The translations under genes were made by a program, and so were the position numbers. The notes below the pieces were generated by a model that was not told where the DNA came from, ran no database searches, and saw only the letters and a program-made list of their open reading frames with translations. This document shows positions 23,853-35,562 of a stretch of 64,000 nucleotides of DNA, piece by piece; the first letter of the stretch is position 1; each line of letters opens with the position of its first letter. The stretch comes from Acidobacteriota bacterium (GTDB lineage: Bacteria > Acidobacteriota > Terriglobia > Terriglobales > Acidobacteriaceae). The stretch is taken from positions 152,411 through 216,410 of the forward strand of contig JARLGI010000027.1 in the NCBI GenBank assembly GCA_031296115.1, in the 5' to 3' direction.

Positions 23853-24167
23853 CTAGGCCGTCGGGGTTAGCAACTCCGCCAGTTCCCCGCGGAAGCGCCG
23901 CAGGGCCTCTAACCTCTCCGGAGTGGCTTCCACGATCTCAGACTTCGCCTGGAAGACCTGGCGGCCGCCTTTCTCCACAAGCACGCCCAGGGCTTCCCCC
24001 ATACGCCATCCGGGAGTGCCAATCATCTGCATACCCGTCGGGGTGGACTGCAGCAAGGCGATGCAGCCGTCGCGGACGACGCCCACTGCCCGCGGATAGC
24101 GCTCGAAGGTCCGGAGTTCGAATCCCGCCAGGTAGATGCGTTGTAGTTGTTCGGCAGGATCGGGCAT
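23853..24167 (-). CDS. Conserved hypothetical protein
   Basis: A 104-residue soluble protein with no recognised domain. The sequence is compact with a plausible alpha/beta pattern: LAGFELRTFERYPRAVGVVRDG, LQSTPTGMQMIGTPGWRMG and a charged helical tail ending LAELLTPTA. The central GCIALLQSTPTGMQMIGTPGW segment looks like a small ligand-binding or regulatory fold. It has an ATG start and codon use like its neighbours, which supports it being real. Its gene stands between a decayed nuclease and a palindromic repeat. Confidence 0.62.
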   Translation of the reverse strand: MPDPAEQLQRIYLAGFELRTFERYPRAVGVVRDGCIALLQSTPTGMQMIGTPGWRMGEALGVLVEKGGRQVFQAKSEIVEATPERLEALRRFRGELAELLTPTA

Positions 24168-24194
24168 GGGGAGAATTTTCCCGGATGAGTGTCA

Positions 24195-24260
24195 CCGGCC
24201 TAAAGGCCGGTTCATTTTCCTTGAGGGCGTCTCGACGCGGGTCTGAAGGCCCGCTCTACC
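24195..24260. repeat. GGCCTAAAGGCC / GTCTGAAGGCCC palindromic repeat
   Basis: Two short palindromes, CCGGCCTAAAGGCCGG at 24195-24210 and CGGGTCTGAAGGCCCG near 24238-24253, are separated by about 27 bases. The same pair of motifs recurs at 35487, 50428 and 50812, so this is a dispersed REP-like element. It sits between the stop of the DUF151 gene and the hypothetical gene. Confidence 0.65.
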
Positions 24261-24298
24261 CGAACCCATTATTCTTGCGCGGCCGCGGATTGTTCCGC

Positions 24299-24784
24299 CT
24301 ACATCTTGTAGCGACCGAGGTCGTCTTCGCCCAGGCTCTCCAGGTACTTTCGCAGATCGTCGCTCGAGACCCGGTCGCTCACGTTGGTAGCTTGCTTGCT
24401 GTTCTTCAGCACCTCGTCTTCGACGAAGATGGGGCAATCCATACGCAACGCAAGGGCTAGGGCGTCCGACGGCCGCGAATCGATGCTGATCATCTCGCCG
24501 CCGCGCTCCAGCCAGATTACGGCGAAGAACGTATCGTCCCGTAGCTCGGTGACGACTACCTTGCGGACCGTGGTCTCCAGCCCAATCAGCAGGTTCTTGA
24601 GCAGGTCATGGGTCATCGGCCGCGGCGTGGTAACTTTCTCGATCTCCAGCGCGATGGCGTTGGCCTCGTAGACGCCGACCCAGATCGGCAGTACTGCCTC
24701 CGTGCCCTGGTCTTTGAGGAGGACGATCGGCATGTTGGTCACGGGATCGATCATGAGCCCGCGAATTTTCATTTCGACTTCCAT
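24299..24784 (-). CDS. Bifunctional nuclease family protein (DUF151/BFN)
   Basis: A 161-residue protein of the DUF151 family, whose characterised members have RNase/DNase activity and link to stress responses. The typical core is present: KIRGLMIDPVTNMPIVLLKD, LPIWVGVYEANAIALEIE, RPMTHDLLKNLL and the signature SIDSRPSDALALALRMDCPIFVEDEVL. Length and order match the family. It lies downstream of miaB in the same direction with 67 bases between them. Confidence 0.9.
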   Translation of the reverse strand: MEVEMKIRGLMIDPVTNMPIVLLKDQGTEAVLPIWVGVYEANAIALEIEKVTTPRPMTHDLLKNLLIGLETTVRKVVVTELRDDTFFAVIWLERGGEMISIDSRPSDALALALRMDCPIFVEDEVLKNSKQATNVSDRVSSDDLRKYLESLGEDDLGRYKM

Positions 24785-24851
24785 CGTGCCTCCCCTGGGT
24801 GCTTGCCTTTTAATACTCTTCTTGTAGTACGCAGCGCAACCGGTTTGTGGA

Positions 24852-26198
24852 TTAGACGGCCAATTCGCCCAAAAGGCTGTTAGGGAACGCCTGTGTGACT
24901 AACACGCATGAATACTCACCGATGCCCGGCTCCGGCTGGCCGTTGAGCACGAAGTTCAGCGTCTTGTTCTGCGAAGTGCGCCCCACGAGCTGCCCTTTGG
25001 CTGGGTTCTTCCCTTCCACCATCACTTCAAGGATCTGGCCTACGTGCCTGCGATAGCTCAGGCGTTGGAGTTCGCGTTGATGTTCCAGCAAAACCTGTAG
25101 TCGCCGCGATTTCTCTTCCTCGGGAATCGAGTCGGCATACTGCAGTGCCGGAGTGTTAGGCCGCGGCGAATATTTGAACGCAAAAACTCCGTCGTAGCCA
25201 ACTTCATCGAGCAAGCTGAGCGATTCGCTGAATTCTGCCTCGGTCTCGCTAGGAAACCCGGCAATCACGTCGGTCGTGATGCTGAGTTCGCGGTTGCGCG
25301 TTGACTTCATCCAGGCGATGCGCTCGAGATACTGCTCGCGGCTGTACTCGCGGAACATGGATTCCAGTACACGGGACGAGCCGCTCTGCACTGGCAGATG
25401 CACGTGGTCGCAGAGCGTCGGAACGGCGTCGATGGCGTCCACGATATCTTTAGTAAAGTCGCGGGGATGTGATGTCGTAAACCTCACCCGGCGAATGCCC
25501 GGCACTTCACCAACGGCGGCTAGCAGTTCCGCGAAGCTCTTCTTCCCTGCTGGATCGCGGTAGGAATTTACGTTCTGGCCGAGTAGCTGTATCTCTGTGA
25601 AACCGGCGTCGGCCATACAGCGGGCTTCGTTTAAGACCGACTCCGAAGTCCGGCTGCGCTCTTTCCCGCGCGTGTACGGCACCACGCAGTAGGCGCAGAA
25701 CTTGTCGCAGCCTTCAATGATGGTGATGTAGCCGCGATGAGGATTGGTGCGGGCGGTGAACTCGGTCGCGAAGGTCTGGTCGGTCTCGCGGTCATCGAGA
25801 CCGGTGACGCGGGTGGCGCCTGCTCCGATTTGAACCAGCATCTCCGGCAGATTGCGGTACGACGCCGAACCGGCCACTAGCGACACGTAGGGGGCGCGCT
25901 CAAAGATCTTCTCGCCCTCCTGTTGGGCAACACAGCCCAGAACGGCGAAGCGCTTCCCTTCCTTGTGCAGCTTCTTAAAGTCGTTGAGCCGGTGGAAGAC
26001 TTTCTGCTCCGCCTTATCGCGGATGGAACAGGTGTTGTAGAGGATGAGGTCGGCTTCTTCTTCGCGTTCGACCTGCGCGTAACCCTCGGAGATGAGCGTG
26101 CCCACGACTTTTTCGGAGTCGTGAAAGTTCATCTGGCACCCGAAGGTTTCGATGTAGAACGTCTTTTGCTGGGAACTCACAACCACTCTCTGCAGCAA
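24852..26198 (-). CDS. miaB: tRNA-2-methylthio-N6-dimethylallyladenosine synthase
   Basis: A radical-SAM methylthiotransferase that adds a methylthio group to N6-isopentenyl-A37 in tRNAs. The N-terminal UPF0004 domain has the auxiliary-cluster cysteines (ETFGCQMN, YNTCSIR, VLGCVAQ). The radical-SAM motif is CDKFCAYC, followed by PYTRGKERSR, and a C-terminal TRAM domain (GQILEVMVEGKNPAKGQLVGRT). The frame opens with TTG at 26198; GTG at 26186 or 26180 may be the true start, the latter giving the usual short lead to the ETFGC motif. All cluster cysteines are present, so activity is expected. Confidence 0.94.
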   Translation of the reverse strand: MLQRVVVSSQQKTFYIETFGCQMNFHDSEKVVGTLISEGYAQVEREEEADLILYNTCSIRDKAEQKVFHRLNDFKKLHKEGKRFAVLGCVAQQEGEKIFERAPYVSLVAGSASYRNLPEMLVQIGAGATRVTGLDDRETDQTFATEFTARTNPHRGYITIIEGCDKFCAYCVVPYTRGKERSRTSESVLNEARCMADAGFTEIQLLGQNVNSYRDPAGKKSFAELLAAVGEVPGIRRVRFTTSHPRDFTKDIVDAIDAVPTLCDHVHLPVQSGSSRVLESMFREYSREQYLERIAWMKSTRNRELSITTDVIAGFPSETEAEFSESLSLLDEVGYDGVFAFKYSPRPNTPALQYADSIPEEEKSRRLQVLLEHQRELQRLSYRRHVGQILEVMVEGKNPAKGQLVGRTSQNKTLNFVLNGQPEPGIGEYSCVLVTQAFPNSLLGELAV

Positions 26199-26215
26199 TC
26201 AGTATATCGCGGGAA

Positions 26216-26356
26216 AGTCAGCAATCAGCGCTCAGCAGCCAGCATTCAGTAATTGTTCACAGGGCGCAGGTCTCGACGTTTCATCACAGGTGTGCGCTGT
26301 CATATTAAAACGATTCTTCTTCAGCCCTTCGCAGCTGAATGCTGAGTGCTGACAGC
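26216..26356. repeat. Low-complexity inverted element
   Basis: The left end has tandem-like CAGCAATCAGC, CTCAGCAGCCAGCATTCAG; the right end has GCTGAATGCTGAGTGCTGACAGC, its approximate complement. It fills the space between miaB and the glutathione peroxidase gene. Three similar elements are elsewhere in the window. Confidence 0.45.
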
Positions 26357-26835
26357 TACTTCCCCAGTAGCTTCTCGATTTGTGGCTCGATGGCGGCCGG
26401 CGGAGTGGTGGGAGCGTAGCGATCGACTACTTTGCCCTTCTTGTCCACCAGGAACTTGGTGAAGTTCCACTTGATGCTGTCGCCTAGCAGCCCACCCTTC
26501 TTGCTCTTCAGAAACTTGAAGATCGGGTGCGCGTCGTCGCCATTGACCTCGATCTTGGAAAACAACGGGAAGCTCACGCCGTAGTTGAGCTGGCAGAACG
26601 ATTTGATTTCGGCATCAGCCCCAGGCTCCTGGTGGCCGAACTGGTCGCAGGGAAAGCCCAACACTTCGAAGCCACGGTCTTTGTATTTCGCGTACAGCGA
26701 TTGCAGGCCCTCATATTGCGGCGTGAACCCGCATTTGCTGGCGGTATTCACGATGAGCAGGACCTTGCCTTTGTAATCGGCGAGCTTCTTGTTGCGGCCG
26801 TTGTTCAGCTTGGCGGAAAGATCGTACAGGCCCAT
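26356..26835 (-). CDS. Glutathione peroxidase family protein
   Basis: A 159-residue peroxidase that reduces hydroperoxides. The catalytic Cys is in NTASKCGFTPQY, followed by the conserved Gln/Trp region LGFPCDQFGHQEPG and WNFTKFLVDKKGKV. Unlike the nearby peroxiredoxin, the active residue is an ordinary Cys. Several extra cysteines (CDQFGH and SFCQLN) suggest a thioredoxin-dependent type, as in most bacterial members. There is no signal peptide, so it is cytosolic. Confidence 0.93.
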   Translation of the reverse strand: MGLYDLSAKLNNGRNKKLADYKGKVLLIVNTASKCGFTPQYEGLQSLYAKYKDRGFEVLGFPCDQFGHQEPGADAEIKSFCQLNYGVSFPLFSKIEVNGDDAHPIFKFLKSKKGGLLGDSIKWNFTKFLVDKKGKVVDRYAPTTPPAAIEPQIEKLLGK

Positions 26836-26858
26836 TCCTTCTTGTCTCCTTCAGTCTT

Positions 26859-26957
26859 TTCACCACCGAGAACACGGAGAACACTGAATATCATGACTAT
26901 CTTTTTTCTCCTGAGCGCGGTGCCCTCTGTGGTGAAAATTCTCCGTGCCTCTGTGGT
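26859..26957. repeat. CCAC(A/C)GAG palindromic repeat
   Basis: On the minus strand the element opens with CCACAGAGGCACGGAGAA and closes with TTCTCCGTGTTCTCGGTGG, which are near-perfect complements about 60 bases apart. In this orientation it includes CACCACAGAGGGCACC. The TAA stop of proS (26959-26957) is the boundary of the element. A second copy lies at 37022-37108. Confidence 0.65.
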
Positions 26958-28399
26958 TAATACGCTTTCGCAACCACCACGCGGCGATCCACGGTCTCCC
27001 CGGTGACGATGCACTTGCCTGGCCCGTCGTACTCGTCCACCAGCGGGATGCAGCGCACCGTGGCCTTGAACTCCTTCATGCGCAAATCGCTTTCCGCGGC
27101 GTCCTTTACGTGCGCCATGACGAACTTTCCGCCGCCCTTTTCCGCGGTCACGTCCTTCAGCAGGGACTCGACCTCCTCGATGGAATTCGCCAGCACCGTG
27201 TTGGCCTTCAGGCGCTGCTTAGCAGTGTCGTACATTGATTGCTGCATTTCCGCCAGCACGGCCGGCAGCCTTGCCGCGAGCTCAGCCTGAGGCACTGGAT
27301 CCTTGGTCCCGGTATCTCGCCGTTTCAGCACGATGTTGCCGGACGCCAGGTCGCGAGGCCCGAGTTCCAGCACCACCGGCACTCCGCGGCGCTCCCAGTG
27401 GAAGAACTTTGCGCCCGGGCTTTGCGCTTCGCGGTCGTCCACCTTGGCGCCGACTTCCTTGGCGATGCGATGCGCCGCCTCCAGAACCTTTTCCTTCTCC
27501 TCGTCCTTGCGGAAGATGGGTACCAGCACTGCTTTGGTCGGCGCCAGTTTCGGCGGCAGTACTAACCCCTTGTCGTCGGAATGGCTCATGATGAGCCCGC
27601 CGATTAGCCGGGTACTCACGCCCCAACTTGTCTGCCACACGTAGTCGAGTTGGCCTTCTTTGTTCTGGAACTGCACGTCGAAGGCCTTGCCGAAGTTCTG
27701 CCCCAGGTCGTGGCTGGTACCGGACTGAAGAGCAAATCCGTTCTGCATCATGGCCTCGATGGAGTAGGTACGCAGTGCGCCGGCGAATCGCTCCGCCTGC
27801 GTCTTCAGGCCCTTGATGACCGGCATAGCCATCACGTTCTCGGCCACATCGGCATACACGTCGAGCATGCGCAGCACTTCCGCCTGCGCCTCTTCATGGG
27901 TGGCGTGCGCGGTATGGCCCTCCTGCCAGAGGAATTCCGTGGTGCGCAGGAACATGCGGGTACGCAGCTCCCAGCGCACGATGTTCGCCCACTGGTTGAG
28001 CAGCAGCGGCAGGTCGCGCCAGCTCTTGATCCACTTGGCGAAAAAGTGGCCAATGATGGTCTCCGACGTGGGGCGGATTACATACGGCTCTTCTAGTTGC
28101 TTGCCACCGGCGACCGTGACCACCGCCAGCTCCGGCGAAAAGCCCTCGACGTGCTCCGCTTCCTTCTGCAGAAAACTCTGCGGGATGAGCAGAGGGAAAT
28201 ACATATTCTGGTGGCCGGTGGCCTTAAAGCGGTCGTCGAGCTTACGCTGCAAAAGCTCCCAGACGGCGTAACCGTTGGCCTTGATGACCATGCAGCCCTT
28301 TACGATTTCAGCGGGCTCCGCCATGTCGCCTTGCAGAACGACGTCCTGGTACCAGGTTGCAAAATCCTGACTGCGAGCAGTAATAGGAGATTCGGCCAT
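26957..28399 (-). CDS. proS: Prolyl-tRNA synthetase (archaeal/eukaryotic-type, no editing domain)
   Basis: A 480-residue class II aminoacyl-tRNA synthetase charging tRNA-Pro. Motif 2 and 3 regions are clear ([45 protein letters not shown]), the anticodon-binding domain follows, and the C-terminal zinc-like tail ends [18 protein letters not shown]. The short length without an inserted editing domain and the C-terminal extension define the archaeal/eukaryotic type, which also occurs in several bacterial phyla. ATG 28399 starts it. Its stop lies at the edge of a palindromic repeat. Confidence 0.95.
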   Translation of the reverse strand: MAESPITARSQDFATWYQDVVLQGDMAEPAEIVKGCMVIKANGYAVWELLQRKLDDRFKATGHQNMYFPLLIPQSFLQKEAEHVEGFSPELAVVTVAGGKQLEEPYVIRPTSETIIGHFFAKWIKSWRDLPLLLNQWANIVRWELRTRMFLRTTEFLWQEGHTAHATHEEAQAEVLRMLDVYADVAENVMAMPVIKGLKTQAERFAGALRTYSIEAMMQNGFALQSGTSHDLGQNFGKAFDVQFQNKEGQLDYVWQTSWGVSTRLIGGLIMSHSDDKGLVLPPKLAPTKAVLVPIFRKDEEKEKVLEAAHRIAKEVGAKVDDREAQSPGAKFFHWERRGVPVVLELGPRDLASGNIVLKRRDTGTKDPVPQAELAARLPAVLAEMQQSMYDTAKQRLKANTVLANSIEEVESLLKDVTAEKGGGKFVMAHVKDAAESDLRMKEFKATVRCIPLVDEYDGPGKCIVTGETVDRRVVVAKAY

Positions 28400-28495
28400 G
28401 AAAGATTGCTCTCGTTCCTCTTAGATGAATGTGATTCTTAGATTATGACAGGTGGGGAGCAGGAATCGGAATCGCTAGCGGCGCATCGTTGATAG

Positions 28496-29065
28496 TTATT
28501 TTGTGCCATTCTTAACCAGCTCCAGAAATGCGCCGTGCACACGCGGGTCCGGCGACAACTCAGGATGGAAGGTCGCGGCCATCACTCTTCCCTTTCGCAC
28601 TAGAACGGGATGGTCCCCGCGCTTGGCCAGCACCTCGACCCCTTCGCCAACGCGTTCGATTCGCGGGGCGCGAATGAACACCATCTCGAGCGGCTCATCG
28701 CCGAAGGAGCTGGCAGCTTCAAGGATGGCGGAGTCAATCTGGCGCCCATAGGCGTTGCGACGAATCGTGATATCCAGGACGTCCAGACCCGGCTGATGCG
28801 GATTCTCCACCTGCTTGGCCAGCAGGATCGCGCCAGCACAGGTCCCAAACGTGGGCTTGGTGTGCACGAATTTGTTGAGCGCCTGAAACGTGCTCTCACC
28901 CAACAGTTTCAGAAATGTGCTGGACTCGCCTCCGGGGATGACCAGCCCGTCAATCTCATCGAACTGCCCGGGCTTGCGTACCAAGACGACTTCCGCGCTC
29001 AGCTCTTCCAAGCGGCGACGGTGCGCATCGAAATCACCCTGTAGCGCAAGGACACCGATTCTCAT
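28496..29065 (-). CDS. pdxT: Pyridoxal 5'-phosphate synthase glutaminase subunit
   Basis: A 189-residue class I glutamine amidotransferase that supplies ammonia to PdxS for PLP synthesis. It starts IGVLALQGDFDAHRRRLEEL, carries the catalytic Cys in TFGTCAGAILLA and the His/Glu pair in ATFHPELSPDPRVH. Start ATG 29065 follows the PdxS stop by about 145 bases that contain a repeat. Complete and normal in length. Confidence 0.95.
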   Translation of the reverse strand: MRIGVLALQGDFDAHRRRLEELSAEVVLVRKPGQFDEIDGLVIPGGESSTFLKLLGESTFQALNKFVHTKPTFGTCAGAILLAKQVENPHQPGLDVLDITIRRNAYGRQIDSAILEAASSFGDEPLEMVFIRAPRIERVGEGVEVLAKRGDHPVLVRKGRVMAATFHPELSPDPRVHGAFLELVKNGTK

Positions 29066-29068
29066 AAG

Positions 29069-29206
29069 TCAGTTCTCAGTTGCCGGTTGTCAGTTGTCAG
29101 TTACGTCGCAACAAACAAGGCTATTCTTAGGAGATGCGGAACCATAACAAGAGACGCGGATCTCGCCGCGCCGGACCGAACTGACAACCGACAGCTGCCA
29201 ACTGCC
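29069..29206. repeat. Low-complexity inverted element between pdxS and pdxT
   Basis: The left end reads CAGTTCTCAGTTGCCGGTTGTCAG-like tandem words and the right end ACTGACAACCGACAGCTGCCAACTG, its approximate complement. It separates two genes whose products form one complex, so it may affect relative expression of pdxS and pdxT. The intervening bases encode no convincing peptide. Confidence 0.45.
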
Positions 29207-29210
29207 TTCC

Positions 29211-30149
29211 TTACCATCCCCTGGTCTGCAGCAGGTCTTTTTCTTCGATGGCGCCGACGGCCAGGCCCTTCATCGCGCCCGTCATCTGCTCGCTGACCTC
29301 GGCCATGATTTTGGCGTCGTCGTAATGCGTGGTTGCGATCACGATGGCGCGGGCGCGGGATTCGGCTTCCTCACGCTCTTTCGGCACGCTCAGGTCGAGC
29401 GGCGTCGCGCCCCCCTTCATGAAGATTCCCGAGCCGACGAAGACCGCTTCCGCGCCGAGCTGCATCATCAGCGACGCGTCGGCTGGCGTGGCAATTCCGC
29501 CGGCGGAGAAATTCGGCACCGGCAACTTCCCTGCCTTGGCGACCATGCGCACCAGTTCGTATGGTGCCTGATGGTTCTTGGCCGCGGCGAACAGCTCCTG
29601 GTCGCTCATCACGGTGAGCTGCTTCATTTCTTTCACAATCTGCCGCATGTGTTTGACCGCATGAATGACGTCACCCGTGCCCGCCTCGCCCTTGGTGCGG
29701 ATCATGGCTGCGCCTTCGACAATACGCCGCAGCGCTTCGCCCAGGTTGCGCGCGCCGCAGACAAACGGCGTTTTGAACGCGTGCTTGTCCACGTGGTGCT
29801 CCTCATCGGCAGGAGTCAGAACCTCGGACTCGTCAATGTAGTCCACGCCGATTTCCTGCAGCACCTGCGCCTCGGCAAAGTGCCCGATGCGGCACTTGGC
29901 CATCACCGGAATGGAGACCACGCTCATGATCTCGCGAATCAGTTTGGGGCTGGCCATGCGTGACACGCCGCCCTCGGCGCGGATGATGGCCGGCACGCGC
30001 TCCAACGCCATCACCGCCGCGGCGCCAGCCTTTTCAGCGACCTCGGCCTGCGCAACGCTCATGACGTCCATAATGACGCCGCCCTTGAGCATTTCGGCGA
30101 GTCCGGTCTTCAGACGCAGACTGCTATTGTTGCCATTGTTCTCTGACAT
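29211..30149 (-). CDS. pdxS: Pyridoxal 5'-phosphate synthase subunit
   Basis: A 312-residue TIM-barrel enzyme that builds PLP from ribose 5-phosphate, glyceraldehyde 3-phosphate and ammonia. Hallmarks: [55 protein letters not shown] (catalytic Lys), [19 protein letters not shown] (second Lys) and [32 protein letters not shown] phosphate site. It is the first gene of a pdxS-pdxT pair. Confidence 0.96.
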   Translation of the reverse strand: MSENNGNNSSLRLKTGLAEMLKGGVIMDVMSVAQAEVAEKAGAAAVMALERVPAIIRAEGGVSRMASPKLIREIMSVVSIPVMAKCRIGHFAEAQVLQEIGVDYIDESEVLTPADEEHHVDKHAFKTPFVCGARNLGEALRRIVEGAAMIRTKGEAGTGDVIHAVKHMRQIVKEMKQLTVMSDQELFAAAKNHQAPYELVRMVAKAGKLPVPNFSAGGIATPADASLMMQLGAEAVFVGSGIFMKGGATPLDLSVPKEREEAESRARAIVIATTHYDDAKIMAEVSEQMTGAMKGLAVGAIEEKDLLQTRGW

Positions 30150-30338
30150 TGTGTTCTCCTGCTGCGGGGCGCGATCGAATGGGACGCTTAACCACTCATT
30201 TTACTCTGCGCAACACGGCGGCGTAACCCCCGGACCGCGCGCGACGTCGCGCCCGCATATTTGACACGGCCTGCTCAGGCTGTAAAATAAGAGTGCTTCC
30301 CGAACAGCGAGTGGCAGTCCAGGCTCGCTTCCACAAGT

Positions 30339-30425
30339 GCCGAAGTGGCGGAATTGGCAGACGCGCATGGTTCAGGTCCATGTACCCGCAAGGGTGTGGG
30401 GGTTCGAGTCCCTTCTTCGGCACCA
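30339..30425 (+). tRNA. tRNA-Leu (CAG)
   Basis: An 87-nt type II tRNA. The acceptor stem pairs GCCGAAG (30339-30345) with CTTCGGC (30415-30421), discriminator A, and encoded CCA (30423-30425). The anticodon arm is CATGG-TTCAGGT-CCATG with anticodon CAG at 30373-30375; the long variable arm (ACCCGCAAGGGT) is diagnostic for tRNA-Leu. The T arm has GTTCGAGTC. Confidence 0.97.
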
Positions 30426-30524
30426 ACTTTTCTGCCCAATCCCGTCGCTGCGATCAGAATTTCGCCTACAGGCTTAGACGCCCGCAAACAGCTTAGTTTT
30501 GAGTCTATCTTCCGCAGCCTTGCC

Positions 30525-31532
30525 TTAAACAATCGCAGCTGACGTCCCTGGCGAATACTGAAGAGCCAGCAGCGTCTCGTCGTCGGCGCGCTCCATGGTG
30601 CCGCGGAAGGCCGCCAGACGCTGTTTGCAGGCATCTACCAACCTTGCCGGGCAGCAAGACGGATGCTGCTCTGCGATAAGTCTACGCAGCCCTTCAATTC
30701 CGTATTCTTCGCCATCGGGATTGCTCGCCTCGCTGACGCCGTCGGTGTACAGCACCACGGTATCGCCGGGCGACATCCTGGCGCGCACGACGTGCACGCT
30801 GTCGTCGGAGAAGAATCCCAACGGCTTGCAGTTGCTTTCGAAAATCGTCACCCCCGACTTACCGGCCAGCAATGCCGGCAGGTGGCCGGCATTGGCCAGT
30901 TCCAGCTGACCGTCGTTGGAGGCCCGGCCGAAGACCAGCGTGGCGTACTGGTTGGGCAAAGCGCTCTCGTGAAAAAGCCGGTTGGCGCGCACCATCAGGT
31001 CTTCAATGGACAGCCGGAGCGGGATCAGCGAACGGAAGACGGCGCGCAAGTTCGAGGCCAGCATGGCCGCTGCGACACCTTTGCCGGAAACGTCGGCCAG
31101 GATGAAGTTCAGGTGGCCGTCGTCCTTCATGACGTCGCAGTAATCGCCGCTCACCATGCCAGCGGGCTGGTAATGGTAGGAAATCTCCCAACCCGGAAAC
31201 GCCATCTCCTGCGGCGGCAACAGGCCCTTCTGGATTTGCGCCGCCAGTTCCAGGTCGTATTCCAGCGCGCGCTGCTGCTTGGGCGTCAGGCAATCCAGGC
31301 AGACCCTGAGGAGAGGGTTCTCCGCCAGTTGTTCGCTCGGCACCACGCCCACGCAAACCTCGCACACGCCGAACTTGCCGTGCTCAATGCGATGCAACGC
31401 GCTGTCCACTTCATCGAGCAGGCGCAGCACGTGTTCGCTCTCGCTCTCGGCCAGCACATCCGACAGCCGTGCGCGGCCCGCCAGCAACTGTTCGCGTACG
31501 CTGTTGACGTAAACCGTCTCACCAATCGCCAT
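30525..31532 (-). CDS. SpoIIE/RsbU-type PP2C phosphatase with N-terminal zinc-ribbon
   Basis: A 335-residue cytosolic serine phosphatase that would dephosphorylate an anti-sigma antagonist. A long helix and DksA/TraR-like C4 zinc site (Cys57, Cys60, Cys78, Cys81; GVCEVC and RVCLDC) precede the catalytic domain. The PP2C core starts IQKGLLPPQE with the metal residues in SGDYCDVM, ADVSGKGVAAAML, and YTDGVSEA and DDETLLAL. ATG 31532 has AAGGTGG upstream and is preferred to 31583. The zinc part may replace the usual sensory domain. The STAS protein at 42963 is a possible target. Confidence 0.88.
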   Translation of the reverse strand: MAIGETVYVNSVREQLLAGRARLSDVLAESESEHVLRLLDEVDSALHRIEHGKFGVCEVCVGVVPSEQLAENPLLRVCLDCLTPKQQRALEYDLELAAQIQKGLLPPQEMAFPGWEISYHYQPAGMVSGDYCDVMKDDGHLNFILADVSGKGVAAAMLASNLRAVFRSLIPLRLSIEDLMVRANRLFHESALPNQYATLVFGRASNDGQLELANAGHLPALLAGKSGVTIFESNCKPLGFFSDDSVHVVRARMSPGDTVVLYTDGVSEASNPDGEEYGIEGLRRLIAEQHPSCCPARLVDACKQRLAAFRGTMERADDETLLALQYSPGTSAAIV

Positions 31533-31695
31533 GGCTAACCACCTTATATCAGTTAGAAGGTTATATTCAAGCCCGGGATACACTGTTTTTGATGACCCTC
31601 ACCCGGCTATGGACACTCTAAATATGCAGCTGGGCTGGGGTCGTTCCGCTTCTTGCGGCCAAAGCGAAATTCACACCCGCTTCCGGGGAGCGGAG

Positions 31696-32073
31696 TCACA
31701 GCCCGGCCGACTTGCAGGTGTCGGCAATGTGCTTGACGCTCTGCACCTCAAACACTTTTTCCTCTACTGCGCTCGAGGCAGCGCCCGGTTGGGTTGTGTC
31801 GTAAGTCCGAATGCCTGGTTTGCCGGTGATCTCAACCTCATGCCCGACGTGGGGCTTGAGCTTGCGGGCGCCGCCCGAAAGCTGGTGCGGCGTGCCATTG
31901 TCTTCGATCAGGGTGTACTGCCCCGCCGGCGTCTGTAGACATCCCGTAATCGTCATCAGATTGGCAGCTTTGCTGGCTGTCTTGCCAGCGTCCGCCGCCG
32001 TATTCCCGGACTGCGCTTGCACTCCGATAGCAAAGACCAGAAGCACCCACCCGAGCGTGACTAGCTTGTTCAT
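31696..32073 (-). CDS. Secreted protein with OB-like domain (DUF5818-like)
   Basis: A 125-residue exported protein. The signal peptide is NKLVTLGWVLLVFAIGVQAQ. The mature part is small and beta-rich: MTITGCLQTPAGQYTLIEDNGTPHQLSGG followed by VGHEVEITGKPGI, a pattern I associate with acidobacterial secreted DUF5818-type proteins. Function is unknown. Two cysteines (in TGCLQ and ADTCK) could form a disulfide. It is downstream of alaS in the same direction. Confidence 0.65.
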   Translation of the reverse strand: MNKLVTLGWVLLVFAIGVQAQSGNTAADAGKTASKAANLMTITGCLQTPAGQYTLIEDNGTPHQLSGGARKLKPHVGHEVEITGKPGIRTYDTTQPGAASSAVEEKVFEVQSVKHIADTCKSAGL

Positions 32074-32107
32074 ACGAGCCCCTTTCCGGCCGTTAAGCGA
32101 CGACATC

Positions 32108-35092
<2,985 letters not shown>

Positions 35093-35212
35093 AGGAATGT
35101 AAAAATTCTAACAGCAATCGCCCTGGCACCACTCTCGCCAATTGACCCACAGTGGCGACCATCCCATAATCTTTGTGCCTGACGAATTCCGCGGCTCACA
35201 AGGTGGCTCGCC

Positions 35213-35452
35213 ATGAAGAAACAGAGCAAGAAGACTCGCCGTCCTTTCTCCACGGCTGGCGAGCGGCTGGACGACGTTTTGGGCGATGCATCCAAGCGCA
35301 TCGAGGAAGAGACACTGACGCTCATCAAGTACATCAACGACGAGCTGGTGCCGGCCATCCGCGCCCACTCGACCAGGGCGCTGCGGATTGCCAGCGAGAA
35401 GCTGAACCAGGCCGCCGACCTGATGGATGCGGGCAAGCCGAAAAAAGGGTGA
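35213..35452 (+). CDS. Small helical hypothetical protein
   Basis: A 79-residue protein with a lysine-rich start (KKQSKKTRR) and amphipathic helices (LDDVLGDASKRIEEETLTLIKYINDELVPAIR), ending in a basic tail. AGGTGG precedes ATG 35213. No domain recognised; the composition suggests a small DNA- or RNA-associated helical protein, which is only a guess. It is divergent from alaS and followed by a palindromic repeat. Confidence 0.68.
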   Translation: MKKQSKKTRRPFSTAGERLDDVLGDASKRIEEETLTLIKYINDELVPAIRAHSTRALRIASEKLNQAADLMDAGKPKKG

Positions 35453-35486
35453 TACGTCTGCCACCTGCGTTCCAGAGCGAGTTCCC

Positions 35487-35548
35487 TCAGGGGCTGAAGC
35501 CCAACTCTGGGGTGGTTGCTTGCGGCACGCCTGAAGGCGTGCCCTTTC
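35487..35548. repeat. GGCTGAAGCC / GCCTGAAGGC palindromic repeat
   Basis: GGGGCTGAAGCCC at 35490-35502 and GGCACGCCTGAAGGCGTGCC at 35524-35543 form two adjacent hairpins. It is the same dispersed element as at 24195, 50428 and 50812. It sits just before the rlpA start. Confidence 0.65.
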
Positions 35549-35562
35549 AAAGCTGGCCTGCA

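Noticed and set aside
29133..29183. Short peptide gene between pdxT and pdxS
   Set aside because: A 16-codon frame has a Shine-Dalgarno-like AGGAG directly touching the ATG and arginine-rich content typical of chance; not supported.
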